A DNA stretch of 34,841 nt from the NCBI RefSeq assembly GCF_001855555.1, contig NZ_MKCT01000025.1, positions 1 to 34,841 of the forward strand, read 5' to 3'. The notes under the pieces are model-generated. The model was not told where the DNA came from, ran no database searches, and saw only the letters and a program-made list of their open reading frames with translations. The translations under genes were made by a program, and so were the position numbers. The first letter of the stretch is position 1, and each line of letters starts with the position of its first letter. Source of the stretch: Chromobacterium sphagni. GTDB taxonomy: Bacteria > Pseudomonadota > Gammaproteobacteria > Burkholderiales > Chromobacteriaceae. Below are positions 10,092-17,337 of this stretch, in pieces.

Positions 10092-10424
10092 TCAATGCGC
10101 GCTGGCCGCCGGCCGCGTGATGAGCAGCAACAGAGGCAGCACCGCCAGCGACAGCCACATCATCATTTTGAAGTTGTCGATATAGGCCACCAGCGCCGCC
10201 CCCATTGCACGCACTGCCAGCCGGTCAGCAGGGTGGCGATGGCCGCGGCGACGATATAGGACGAACACCCAGCTGATCTGGTCCTGCGAGCTTTGCAAGC
10301 TGCCTTGCATGTGCGGCAAGGCCACATTGGCGATGGTGGTGTCCAGCGCCTGCATGATGGTGGCCAACATGATGGAAATGGTGACCATGCCGCGGTGCGG
10401 CGCATTGACTGCCGCAGCGCTCAT
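10092..10424 (-). pseudogene. Remnant of an EmrB/QacA-type (DHA2) MFS efflux gene
   Basis: Only about 110 codons of a roughly 500-codon drug-efflux gene remain. The N-terminus is recognisable (IMQALDTTIANVALPHMQGS, ending in QISWVF). Near 10265 the natural continuation SYIVAAAIATLLTGW is present but in a different frame, so there is a frameshift. Near 10205-10215 the sequence jumps directly to the C-terminal end (LVAYIDNFKMMMWLSLAVLP), back in the first frame. This implies an internal deletion of about 400 codons. The ATG at 10424 overlaps the marR stop (ATGA), showing it was translationally coupled to the regulator. The product cannot be a working 14-helix transporter. A sequencing error could explain the frameshift but not the missing middle. 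Confidence 0.85.
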
Positions 10425-10888
10425 TTGGACAGCAAACCCACCAGATTGCCATGCACCTTGCCCAGCAGCGCGCGCAACTGCACGTCCTCTTCCGGGCTCA
10501 AGCCTTGCTGCGCCTGTTTTTGCAGTTCGTCGCCCAGCGCCATCGCCGCTTTCAAGGCCTCCACGGCAGGCTCCAGCAACTCGATTTCATTGACGCGGCG
10601 GTCGGTGGTGCTGGGCACGCGGCGCAACCAGCCGGCCGCCTGCATCCGGTCGCACAATGTCGCCACGCCCATAGGTGTGAGGTCCAGCAGATCGGCCAGC
10701 TCCGCCTGCGACAACGGCTTCTCCCCCTCATGCGCCGCCAGCACGCCCAGCAAGCGGCATTGCGCCAGCGACAATCCAAGCCGCTGCCGCGCCCGCTGAT
10801 CGAAAACTCGGCCATAGAGCCGACCAGTGTCGCTGACCAGGAAGCCAAACCGCTCTGCAATCCGTATTTTCATAACATGAAATATCAT
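10421..10888 (-). CDS. MarR-family transcriptional regulator
   Basis: A 155-residue winged-helix regulator of the MarR family, normal in length. The DNA-binding core is visible: LSQAELADLLDLTPMGVATL as helix-turn-helix, then RMQAAGWLRRVPSTTDRRVN with the DRR wing signature. Helices at both ends (IAERFGFLVSDTGRLYGRVF and the region after ELLEPAVEALKAAM) would form the dimer interface. Start choice is uncertain: ATG at 10888 gives the longest form, ATG at 10873 gives MKIRIAERFG, and neither has a strong ribosome site. A palindrome just upstream (10889-10903) is a likely autoregulatory operator. Family members usually repress the adjacent efflux gene; here that gene is a remnant, so any present target is autoregulatory or elsewhere. 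Confidence 0.88.
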   Translation of the reverse strand: MIFHVMKIRIAERFGFLVSDTGRLYGRVFDQRARQRLGLSLAQCRLLGVLAAHEGEKPLSQAELADLLDLTPMGVATLCDRMQAAGWLRRVPSTTDRRVNEIELLEPAVEALKAAMALGDELQKQAQQGLSPEEDVQLRALLGKVHGNLVGLLSK

Positions 10889-10903
10889 ATAGTAGCTTAC
10901 TAT
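10889..10903. promoter_or_regulatory. Palindrome in the marR promoter, candidate MarR operator
   Basis: The 15-bp sequence ATAGTA-GCT-TACTAT has perfect 6-bp arms around a 3-bp spacer. It lies directly before the marR start. A TATGAT hexamer on the minus strand (10884-10889), a possible -10 element, abuts it. Size, symmetry and position fit MarR-family autorepression; binding is inferred. Confidence 0.55.
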
Positions 10904-11494
10904 TTACACGGTATCACATGGCAGGGCAAGGGGAAACCCGCGCAAACGCAAAGCGCTGCAAATACCTGCGCCCGGCAAAAACACGGCCCGCCCCGCCGGC
11001 CATGCTGTCTGCGCGGGCAAACGCCGCCGCCATCCACTTTCAGGCTATCTTTGGGCCCGCGCTTGCCGCCCGATTCAATGGAACCGGCTTATTCCGCCCG
11101 GAGGTCACGGCAATAGGTATTTACACCGGGTTAAATTAACGGCGGCATGAGTTAAAAGGTAAGGGCAGCGACGGCCAAACCGCTGCGACAAACCGATCAT
11201 TGAAATATGCCGGCGATACCGCGACAACACCCCGCCTGCGGTTTGAGTCCAGTCGGCCAAGCGACTCACCAGCCCTTCGGCCCTCTAACATTTTAAGACG
11301 CTGCGCGAAACCGCAATGCCCCAGGCTTGCCGCGCGGCATTGCCATCGGAACGCCATTCCGGCAGCCCGATAGCGTATCCGAAATGACGGACGCGCTCGG
11401 GCCGGCCATCTTTAACCACCCCCGGCCGCACGCGCCTGACTGAACACCGCCTGCGCGCCAGCCGGCCTTGCCCGCCGCCCGTAAAGGAATAGCC
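10904..11494. other. Gene-poor stretch between marR and the histidine phosphatase gene
   Basis: About 590 bp without a convincing gene. Short open frames on both strands lack ribosome sites and recognisable protein character. I see a small palindrome GTTAAATTAAC (11130-11140) and a short stem AGTCG/CGACT near 11248-11264, neither with a clear role. It may hold the divergent promoters of the two flanking genes. Confidence 0.5.
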
Positions 11495-12055
11495 ATGCGC
11501 TCACGCAAGATCATGATCATCCGCCATGCGGAAAAACCCACCACCACGCCCGCCGTCGCCGGAGTGGATCCCGACGGCAATCAGAGCGACGAGGACCTGA
11601 TTGTGCAGGGATGGCAGCGCGCCGGCGCGCTGGCCCGCTTTTTCGCCCCCCTGAATGGACAGCCGGCGCCCGGCCTTGCGGTGCCGAACGCCATTTACGC
11701 GTCGGCGGTCGCCAAGCACAGCCAAAGCCTGCGCCCGCAGCATACAGCGCTCCCGCTATCCCAACTGCTGCAGCTGAACATCAATCTGGAATATGCGAAG
11801 GAGGACGCGGCCAATATGGCCAAGGCGGTGGCCGACCGCATCGGGCCGACTCTCATCGCCTGGGAGCACGAGGATATTCCCGGCATAGTCAACGCCATAG
11901 TCGGCAACAGCGCCGCCTGCCCGCAACAATGGCATGACGATCGTTTCGACGTGGTCTGGGTGCTGGATCAGGACGAGGGGAGCAATGTCTGGCGTTTCAG
12001 CCAGGTGATGCAGATGCTGCTGGCGGGAGACCGCGCTCAGCCCATCGGGCAATAA
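11495..12055 (+). CDS. Histidine phosphatase family protein
   Basis: A 186-residue protein of the histidine phosphatase (phosphoglycerate mutase-like) superfamily. The N-terminal motif IIRHAEKP carries the Arg-His pair in which His accepts the phosphoryl group; this RHAEK form is a known variant of the usual RHG. A later His in AWEHEDIPGIVNAIVG is the likely second catalytic His, and NAIYASAVAKHSQS has the expected spacing of a core strand. No signal peptide is seen, so it is probably cytoplasmic. The frame extends up to an ATG at 11468, but the ATG at 11495 is preceded by AAAGGA at 11483-11488 and starts the conserved strand at once, so I use it. Substrate unknown. It stands alone, followed by a terminator at 12171. 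Confidence 0.85.
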   Translation: MRSRKIMIIRHAEKPTTTPAVAGVDPDGNQSDEDLIVQGWQRAGALARFFAPLNGQPAPGLAVPNAIYASAVAKHSQSLRPQHTALPLSQLLQLNINLEYAKEDAANMAKAVADRIGPTLIAWEHEDIPGIVNAIVGNSAACPQQWHDDRFDVVWVLDQDEGSNVWRFSQVMQMLLAGDRAQPIGQ

Positions 12056-12170
12056 GATGACGTTTTCCGCCAATTGCCGGCAAAAAACCGCACCCATGCC
12101 AAAGCGGGAAATACGCCGCGATGAATAACGTCCGGCGAAGAGGAAAGGCGCCAGGCAATGCCGAAAACAG

Positions 12171-12196
12171 AAAAGCCCCGGATAACCGGGGCTTTT
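12171..12196. terminator. Bidirectional rho-independent terminator
   Basis: A perfect 11-bp stem, AAAAGCCCCGG and CCGGGGCTTTT, around an ATAA loop gives U-rich ends on both strands. It can end transcription of the phosphatase gene from the left and of the tRNA genes from the right. Confidence 0.85.
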
Positions 12197-12206
12197 CGGA
12201 TCGTAC

Positions 12207-12297
12207 TGGCGGAGAGGGGGGGATTCGAACCCCCGTTAGGGTATTACCCTAAACACGCTTTCCAGGCGTGCGACTTAAACCACTCATCCACCTCTCC
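12207..12297 (-). tRNA. tRNA-Ser (anticodon GGA), copy 1
   Basis: A 91-nt serine tRNA including an encoded CCA (12207-12209). The acceptor stem GGAGAGG/CCTCTCC is fully paired. The anticodon arm is CACGC-CTGGAAA-GCGTG, with anticodon GGA at 12263-12261, reading UCC and UCU codons. The long variable arm (TAGGGTAATACCCTA) is a class II feature expected of tRNA-Ser. The T arm has the normal GGTTCGAATCC core. It is the distal copy of a tandem pair. Confidence 0.97.
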
Positions 12298-12324
12298 GTG
12301 AGGTGTTCACTACAAAAACAAAAC

Positions 12325-12347
12325 CCGCATATCGGCGGATTTTTTTG
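12325..12347. terminator. Weak hairpin with T-tract between the tRNA copies
   Basis: A 4-bp stem CCGC/GCGG with a 6-nt loop is followed by ATTTTTTT on the plus strand; on the minus strand it is followed by GTTTTG and more Ts. The stem is short, so it may equally be a processing-site structure in a dicistronic tRNA transcript. Confidence 0.35.
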
Positions 12348-12352
12348 AATTC

Positions 12353-12443
12353 TGGCGGAGAGAGGGGGATTCGAACCCCCGTTAGGGTATTACCCTAAAC
12401 ACGCTTTCCAGGCGTGCGACTTAAACCACTCATCCACCTCTCC
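12353..12443 (-). tRNA. tRNA-Ser (anticodon GGA), copy 2
   Basis: The promoter-proximal copy of the serine tRNA pair, 91 nt with encoded CCA. The anticodon GGA is at 12409-12407 and the long variable arm matches copy 1. The visible difference is in the 3' acceptor strand, TCTCTCC instead of CCTCTCC, which makes the 7:66 pair G-U instead of G-C. The rest of the tRNA, including the T and anticodon arms, appears identical to copy 1. Confidence 0.97.
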
Positions 12444-12491
12444 AGACCCTGCCGCTGTTACGCTTTGGCGTTTCGCCGACAGAGGCTGCGC

Positions 12492-12520
12492 AGTATATAA
12501 GTCCTACACATCCGGCGCAA
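12492..12520 (-). promoter_or_regulatory. Sigma-70-type promoter for the tRNA-Ser pair
   Basis: On the minus strand TTGCGC (12520-12515) and TATACT (12497-12492) are separated by 17 bp. A G/C-rich stretch follows the -10, as in stringently controlled stable-RNA promoters. Transcription would begin near 12485, about 40 nt before the mature 5' end of copy 2. The -35 element lies within the final codons of the acyltransferase-like gene. Confidence 0.65.
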
Positions 12521-13658
12521 GCGTTTTATAAGCGGAATGCGAAAAAAGCTCGTCCACATAATCCTCCACCCCCTGCCGTTCGCGTTCCAGCCAAGCGGCG
12601 ATGGCGGCGCGGAAACGGGCGTCGGCAATATAGTGGGCGGAATACGTGACCACCGGCTCGAAACCGCGCGCCAGCTTGTGTTCACCCTGCGCTCCGCCCT
12701 CGAAGCACCGCAGACCCCGCCGGATCGCATATTCCAGCCCCTGGTAGTAGCACAGTTCGAAATGCAGGCAGGCCACCTCCTCCAGCGCGCCCCAGTAGCG
12801 ACCGTACAACACGCCATTCTGGACAATGCACAGGCTGGCGGCAATGGGCTGCCCGCCGCGGCTGGCGACGAACATCACGCAATGGCCGGCCAGACGGCGC
12901 CCTATCAGCCGGAAGAATTCCAGGTTGAGATAGGGCGCGGAGCGGTGCTCCAGATAGGTCTGGCGATAGCAACGGTAGAACAGCTGCCAATCCGCGTCGC
13001 TGATCTCCTCGCCGGCCAACGCCTTCACCGCCACTTCCGCATCCGCCACCCGGCGCCGCTCTTGGCGGATCTTCTTGCGCTTGTCGCGGCTGAGCGTGGC
13101 CAGAAAAGCGTCGAAATCGGCGTAATTATGGTTGTTCCAGTGAAACTGCACGCCTTCACGCAACAGCCAGCCGGCATCCGCCAACTGGCGAGCCTCGTCC
13201 ACCATCGGGAACAGCACATGCACCGACGACAAGCCGTTGTCGTCCGCCAGCTGTTGCAGCCCGGCGATCAGCGCAGCCTTGTCCTCCGCCGCGCCCAGCA
13301 GGCGGCTGCCGCTCACCGGCGAAAACGGCGAAGCCACCACCAGCTTGGGGTAGTAGTCGATGCCGGCTCGGGCATAGGCCTCGGCCCAGGACCAGTCGAA
13401 CACGTATTCGCCGCGGTTGTGCTGCTTGAGATAGGCCGGCGCCACCGCCACCGCCCGGCCCTCGCGCTCCAGCGCCAAGGGCAGCGGCTGCCAGCCGGTG
13501 CCGCCGCCGACGCAGCCGGTCTCCTCCAGCGCGGCCAGCCAGGCGCGGTCCACGAACAGGCCGCCGCCCGCCGCCGCCGGCCAGCCGGGCTGCGGCACGG
13601 ATGCCACGCCGTCATACAGTTGCAAGCGCAATGCTTTTCCTTTCAGGCAACGGTCCAT
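12504..13658 (-). CDS. GNAT/FemAB-like acyltransferase of the COG3146 (DUF482) type
   Basis: About 384 residues, usual for this family of predicted N-acyltransferases with a GNAT/FemAB-like fold. Characteristic stretches are YVFDWSWAEAYARAGIDYYP, SPFSPVSGSRLL, FHWNNHNYADFDAFLATLS, RKKIRQERRRV and FEGGAQGEHKLARGFEP. The substrate is unknown; the FemAB resemblance suggests an aminoacyl or acyl donor, but that is inference. No signal peptide. The frame is open up to 13838, but that extension is antisense to nadE. ATG 13658 has no good ribosome site, whereas a TTG at 13631 has AAAGGA 6 bp before it and would begin with RLQLYDGV, so the start could be nine codons later. It is divergent from nadE and its 3' end contains the tRNA promoter. 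Confidence 0.85.
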   Translation of the reverse strand: MDRCLKGKALRLQLYDGVASVPQPGWPAAAGGGLFVDRAWLAALEETGCVGGGTGWQPLPLALEREGRAVAVAPAYLKQHNRGEYVFDWSWAEAYARAGIDYYPKLVVASPFSPVSGSRLLGAAEDKAALIAGLQQLADDNGLSSVHVLFPMVDEARQLADAGWLLREGVQFHWNNHNYADFDAFLATLSRDKRKKIRQERRRVADAEVAVKALAGEEISDADWQLFYRCYRQTYLEHRSAPYLNLEFFRLIGRRLAGHCVMFVASRGGQPIAASLCIVQNGVLYGRYWGALEEVACLHFELCYYQGLEYAIRRGLRCFEGGAQGEHKLARGFEPVVTYSAHYIADARFRAAIAAWLERERQGVEDYVDELFSHSAYKTLAPDV

Positions 13659-13704
13659 CTTCAGGTAAAATTGCGGGATCAAGAAACATCGGTGCCCTCT
13701 CAAG

Positions 13705-15297
13705 ATGCGTATCGCACTCGCCCAGTTCAACCCCATTGTCGGCGACATCGCCGGCAATGCCGAAAAAATCCTGTCCCTCGCCCACGCCGCCATCGTCCAG
13801 GGGGCCGATGTGCTGGTCACGCCCGAGCTTGCGCTCACCGGCTACAGCCCGGAAGACCTGCTGCTGCGGGACAGCTTCTACCGCGAAGTCGCCAAGGGGC
13901 TCGACACGCTGGAGCAGTTGGACGGCATCACGCTGGTGATCGGCCACCCGGTCAAGCTGGGCAACGAGCGCTTCAACGCCGCCACCGTGCTGCGCGACGG
14001 CCACCGCCTGGGCCAGTATCACAAGATGCTGTTGCCCAATAATGAAGTCTTCGACGAATGCCGCTACTTCACGCCCGGCGCCGCGCCGCTGGTGTTCGAG
14101 CAGAACGGCGTCAAGGTCGGCGTGCTGATCTGCGAGGACGTGTGGTCGCTAGAGCCGGCGGCGGAAACCGCCGACGCCGGCGCCGAAGTGGTGTTGGCGC
14201 TCAATGCCTCGCCCTTCCACCGCAACAAGATAGAAGCCCGCCACGAGGCGCTGCGCTATCGCGTAGAGGAAACCGGCCTGCCCTTCGCCTACGTCAACCT
14301 CGCCGGCGGCCAGGACGAGCTGGTGTTCGACGGCGCCTCGTTCGCCGTCGACAAATCGGGGCGGGTGGTCGCCCAGGCCGCGGCCTACGACGACGAGCTA
14401 TTGCTGGTCGACTTCGCCGACGGCGACTTGCAGCAGGGCAAGCAGACCGCGCTGCCCGGACCGCTGGAAAGCGTCTACCGCACCCTGGTGGTCGGCGTGC
14501 GCGACTATATCGGCAAAAACGGCTTCCCCGGCACGCTGCTGGGCCTGTCCGGCGGCATAGACTCCGCGCTGACGCTGGCGGTGGCGGTGGACGCGCTGGG
14601 CGCAGACAAAGTGCACGCGGTGATGATGCCGTCGCGCTATACCGCCGACATCTCCGTAACCGACAGCCGCGACATGATCGCCCGCCTGGGCGTGAAGTAC
14701 GACGAAATCGAAATCTGGCCGATGTACGAAAGCTTCATGGCGGGCCTCGCGCCGTCGTTCGCCGGGCTGGAAATGGACACCACCGAGGAAAACCTGCAGG
14801 CGCGCATCCGCGGCACGCTGCTGATGGCGCTGTCCAACAAGAGCGGCAAGCTGGTGCTCACCACCGGCAACAAGTCGGAGATGACCACCGGCTACTGCAC
14901 GCTGTACGGCGACATGGCCGGCGGCTTCGCGGTGCTGAAGGACGTGGCCAAGACCCTGGTGTTCGAGCTGTGCCGCTGGCGCAATACCGTCAGCGACGTG
15001 ATTCCGGAGCGCATCATCACCCGCCCGCCGTCGGCCGAGCTGCGCCCGGACCAGAAGGACCAGGACAGCCTGCCGCCGTACGAAGTGCTGGACGCCATCA
15101 TGGCGCGCTATGTCGAAGGCAACCAGTCCGCCGCCGACATCATCGCCGCCGGCTTCGCCAAGGCCGACGTCGACCGGGTGGTGCGGCTGTTAAAGATCAA
15201 CGAATACAAGCGCCGCCAGGCGCCGGTGGGCCCGCGCGTCACCCAGCGCGGCTTCGGCAAGGATTGGCGCTACCCGATCACCAACCGCTTCAGTTGA
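13705..15297 (+). CDS. nadE: Glutamine-dependent NAD+ synthetase
   Basis: A 530-residue cytoplasmic enzyme making NAD+ from deamido-NAD+, ATP and glutamine, the last step of NAD synthesis. The N-terminal nitrilase-like glutaminase domain (about 1-260) has the Glu-Lys-Cys triad: E41 in TPELALTGY, K107 in YHKMLLPN and C142 in LICEDVW. The C-terminal synthetase domain has the PP-loop SGGIDS at 282-287 and TGNKSEMTTGYCTLYGD further on. The length matches the two-domain bacterial form. The ATG at 13705 begins the first strand of the nitrilase fold; no strong ribosome site precedes it. The promoter must lie in the short gap to the divergent acyltransferase gene or inside that gene. Confidence 0.97.
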   Translation: MRIALAQFNPIVGDIAGNAEKILSLAHAAIVQGADVLVTPELALTGYSPEDLLLRDSFYREVAKGLDTLEQLDGITLVIGHPVKLGNERFNAATVLRDGHRLGQYHKMLLPNNEVFDECRYFTPGAAPLVFEQNGVKVGVLICEDVWSLEPAAETADAGAEVVLALNASPFHRNKIEARHEALRYRVEETGLPFAYVNLAGGQDELVFDGASFAVDKSGRVVAQAAAYDDELLLVDFADGDLQQGKQTALPGPLESVYRTLVVGVRDYIGKNGFPGTLLGLSGGIDSALTLAVAVDALGADKVHAVMMPSRYTADISVTDSRDMIARLGVKYDEIEIWPMYESFMAGLAPSFAGLEMDTTEENLQARIRGTLLMALSNKSGKLVLTTGNKSEMTTGYCTLYGDMAGGFAVLKDVAKTLVFELCRWRNTVSDVIPERIITRPPSAELRPDQKDQDSLPPYEVLDAIMARYVEGNQSAADIIAAGFAKADVDRVVRLLKINEYKRRQAPVGPRVTQRGFGKDWRYPITNRFS

Positions 15298-15448
15298 CCC
15301 CCGGCGGGCGGCGGCATGCCGCCCATCTGCCCATCGCACAGAAAACAGGTCAAGGGCATAACCCTTCCTGCTTCAGATACAATGGCGGATTGCCCAGACG
15401 CCCCACATCGAGCGCGGGCCACCGGATTCACACAGGACGCAAAAAACC

Positions 15449-16564
15449 ATGACTCGCTTGAAACTGACCGCCGCCGCGGCGTTCTCCGCCCTCGCGCTGC
15501 TGACCGGCTGCGCCACCCCGCTAGCCGGCAAACCGGCCGACGAGGCCGCCCGCAAGGTAATGGCGCTAAACTGGCAGAACGCCAGCTACAATTTCGACGG
15601 CCAGTTCGGCTTCAGCCAACTGCGCTTCGCCGACAGCGGGGGCAAACTGGGACAGCCCGAACTCGCCGACGCCATCGACCAGGTCGGCAGCTCCATCAAA
15701 ATGAATGTCAGCGGCGCCATCGACGCGCCGGCCGGCAAGCTGGAACTGATTCCGGAACTGCGTTTCGAACGCCGCAACCTGCTGGCCAGCGTCAAGCTGC
15801 CGATGCAGTTCCGCGCCCAGGACATGTCGCTGCTGGTGGACCCGTCCGCCATCGACCTGGCCGTGCCCGCCCTGCGCAGGAACCCCGGAAAGTTCGTCCG
15901 CGCCAAGCTGCCGGCCGACATCGCCGCCAGGATCCCGCTTAAGGAAATGTACCAGGCGATGCCGCAGATTCTCGACCAGGCCTACGGCCAGTTGGACAAG
16001 AAAGCCTTCAGCTTCGAGCCGCTGGACGCCTACGCCGACGAAGTCGGCGCCAAATACAAGCTGCGCCTTACCCTCAGCAAGGAACAGGAGCAAAAGATGA
16101 CACTGCTGATCCTGGACGGCCTGGCCAAAGCCGCCCGCCAGCAAGTCGCCCAGCCGAATGACAAGTTCGACGCGGAATCCATGCTCAAGCTGGTGCGCGA
16201 CCTGGTCAAACTCAGCCCCGCCGGCGAACTCGACGGCCAAACCGTCAGCGACGTCTATGTCAGCCGCAGCGGCGAGATGGAGGCCATCCGTCAGACCATC
16301 CACATGGCCAGCGCCGAATTCAGCGCCGACGCTTACTTCAACTTGCGCTACAGCCACCACGGCAAGCCACAGTTCGTCTACCAGCCAGCCGAAAACGACA
16401 TCATCGACTTCAACAAGCTCGAATTGCCCGGCTGGCTGGCGGGCAAGGCCGACGCCGGTGAACAGCCCATCGCCGACGCCGCGGCCCCTGCGCCGCAACC
16501 ACAGCAGCCTGCGCCCTCCGCCGCCAAGTCCGGGAAGAAGAAAACCAAGGCCAGCGCGCAATAG
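15449..16564 (+). CDS. Uncharacterised outer-membrane-type lipoprotein
   Basis: I do not recognise the family. The 371-residue product starts with a lipoprotein signal peptide: Lys/Arg start, hydrophobic core and lipobox LTGC with Cys 21. Residue +2 is Ala, not Asp, so by the usual rule it should be passed by the Lol system to the outer membrane. The mature part looks soluble, mixed alpha/beta, with repeated amphipathic strands in the first half (SYNFDGQFGFSQLRFAD, KLELIPELRFERRNLLASV). The last 40 residues are low-complexity Ala/Pro/Gln then a basic tail (KSGKKKTK). An AGGA about 12 bp before the ATG is a modest ribosome site. It lies 109 bp upstream of lolA on the same strand. Hypothetical function only. 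Confidence 0.8.
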   Translation: MTRLKLTAAAAFSALALLTGCATPLAGKPADEAARKVMALNWQNASYNFDGQFGFSQLRFADSGGKLGQPELADAIDQVGSSIKMNVSGAIDAPAGKLELIPELRFERRNLLASVKLPMQFRAQDMSLLVDPSAIDLAVPALRRNPGKFVRAKLPADIAARIPLKEMYQAMPQILDQAYGQLDKKAFSFEPLDAYADEVGAKYKLRLTLSKEQEQKMTLLILDGLAKAARQQVAQPNDKFDAESMLKLVRDLVKLSPAGELDGQTVSDVYVSRSGEMEAIRQTIHMASAEFSADAYFNLRYSHHGKPQFVYQPAENDIIDFNKLELPGWLAGKADAGEQPIADAAAPAPQPQQPAPSAAKSGKKKTKASAQ

Positions 16565-16577
16565 TCGCCAACACTTT

Positions 16578-16616
16578 GGCCCGGCCGCTCTCCCGCGAGG
16601 CAGAACTGGCCGGGCC
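16578..16616 (+). other. Long-loop inverted repeat between the lipoprotein gene and lolA
   Basis: GGCCCGGCC and GGCCGGGCC are perfect 9-bp arms 21 bp apart, 14 bp after the lipoprotein stop. No T-run follows, so it is not a classic terminator. It could stabilise the mRNA end or partly attenuate lolA. Confidence 0.4.
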
Positions 16617-16673
16617 GCCTGACTGTCATACCTGTTTTCACGGCGGCGCGGCCGCCCGCAAGGACCCTATCCG

Positions 16674-17291
16674 ATGAAACCGCATTCCCTGACGCTGATC
16701 GCCGCCACCCTGGCCTGCCTGGCCGCGCCGGCGCACGCCTCCGCCGTCGCCCAGCTGAAGGCCTTTGTCGCCGGCAGCAAGACGCTGACCGCGGACTTCA
16801 CCCAGCTGGTCACCAACAAGGGCAAGCGCGAAGAAGCCAGCGGTCGGCTGGAAATCGCCCGTCCCGGCAAATTCCGCTGGGAATACAACCAGCCTTACTC
16901 GCAGCTGATCGTCGGCGACGGCAAGACGCTGTGGATTTACGACCAGGACCTGGCCCAGGTGACGCGCAAGGCCCAGGGCGCGGCGCTGGGCTCCAGCCCG
17001 GCGGCGCTGCTCGCCGGCAGCAACGAGATCGAGCGCAGCTACAAGCTCAATGAAGCCGGCAAGCAGGGCGATGTGGAGTGGCTGACCGCCAGCCCGAAAA
17101 AGCAGGACAACACCTTCAGCAGCGTGCGCATGGGCTTCAAGGGCAATATGCTGGTGGAGATGCAGTTGACCGACAGCTTCGGCAATGACACCCGCATCAA
17201 CTTCGCCAAACCGCAGCAGAACGTAGTACTACCATCCGGCCGCTTCGCCTTCGTCCCGCCCAAGGGCGTGGACGTGGTTAGCGGCGACTGA
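16674..17291 (+). CDS. lolA: Outer-membrane lipoprotein carrier protein LolA
   Basis: A 205-residue periplasmic chaperone that takes lipoproteins released by LolCDE and delivers them to LolB. A Sec signal peptide (1 to about 22, ending in AHA) is followed by the LolA fold: TLTADFTQLVTNKGKR, ASGRLEIARPGKFRWEYNQP, LIVGDGKTLWIYDQDLAQVT and a C-terminal PSGRFAFVPPKGVDVV. The motif PGKFRWEY is highly typical of the family. AAGGA at 16660-16664 lies about 9 bp before the ATG. The upstream neighbour is a lipoprotein gene, a plausible client. A bidirectional terminator follows at 17307. Confidence 0.95.
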   Translation: MKPHSLTLIAATLACLAAPAHASAVAQLKAFVAGSKTLTADFTQLVTNKGKREEASGRLEIARPGKFRWEYNQPYSQLIVGDGKTLWIYDQDLAQVTRKAQGAALGSSPAALLAGSNEIERSYKLNEAGKQGDVEWLTASPKKQDNTFSSVRMGFKGNMLVEMQLTDSFGNDTRINFAKPQQNVVLPSGRFAFVPPKGVDVVSGD

Positions 17292-17306
17292 GCCGCCCGC
17301 CCAATG

Positions 17307-17334
17307 AAAAGCCCGGCCATCCGCCGGGCTTTTT
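17307..17334. terminator. Bidirectional terminator between lolA and the methyltransferase gene
   Basis: AAAAGCCCGGC and GCCGGGCTTTTT flank a 5-nt loop, giving a 7-bp G/C stem with U-tracts on both strands. It sits between two convergent genes, 15 bp after the lolA stop and 3 bp before the methyltransferase stop. Confidence 0.9.
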
Positions 17335-17337
17335 GCA

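Noticed and set aside
10918-11139. A 73-codon plus-strand frame after marR
   Set aside because: No ribosome site, unremarkable composition and no domain; probably chance.
11136-11357. A 73-codon minus-strand frame in the gap before the phosphatase gene
   Set aside because: No ribosome site and no recognisable protein pattern.
12207-12443. tRNA pair as an integration site for a mobile element
   Set aside because: No integrase gene, no partial tRNA repeat and no foreign-looking DNA lie next to it in the window.
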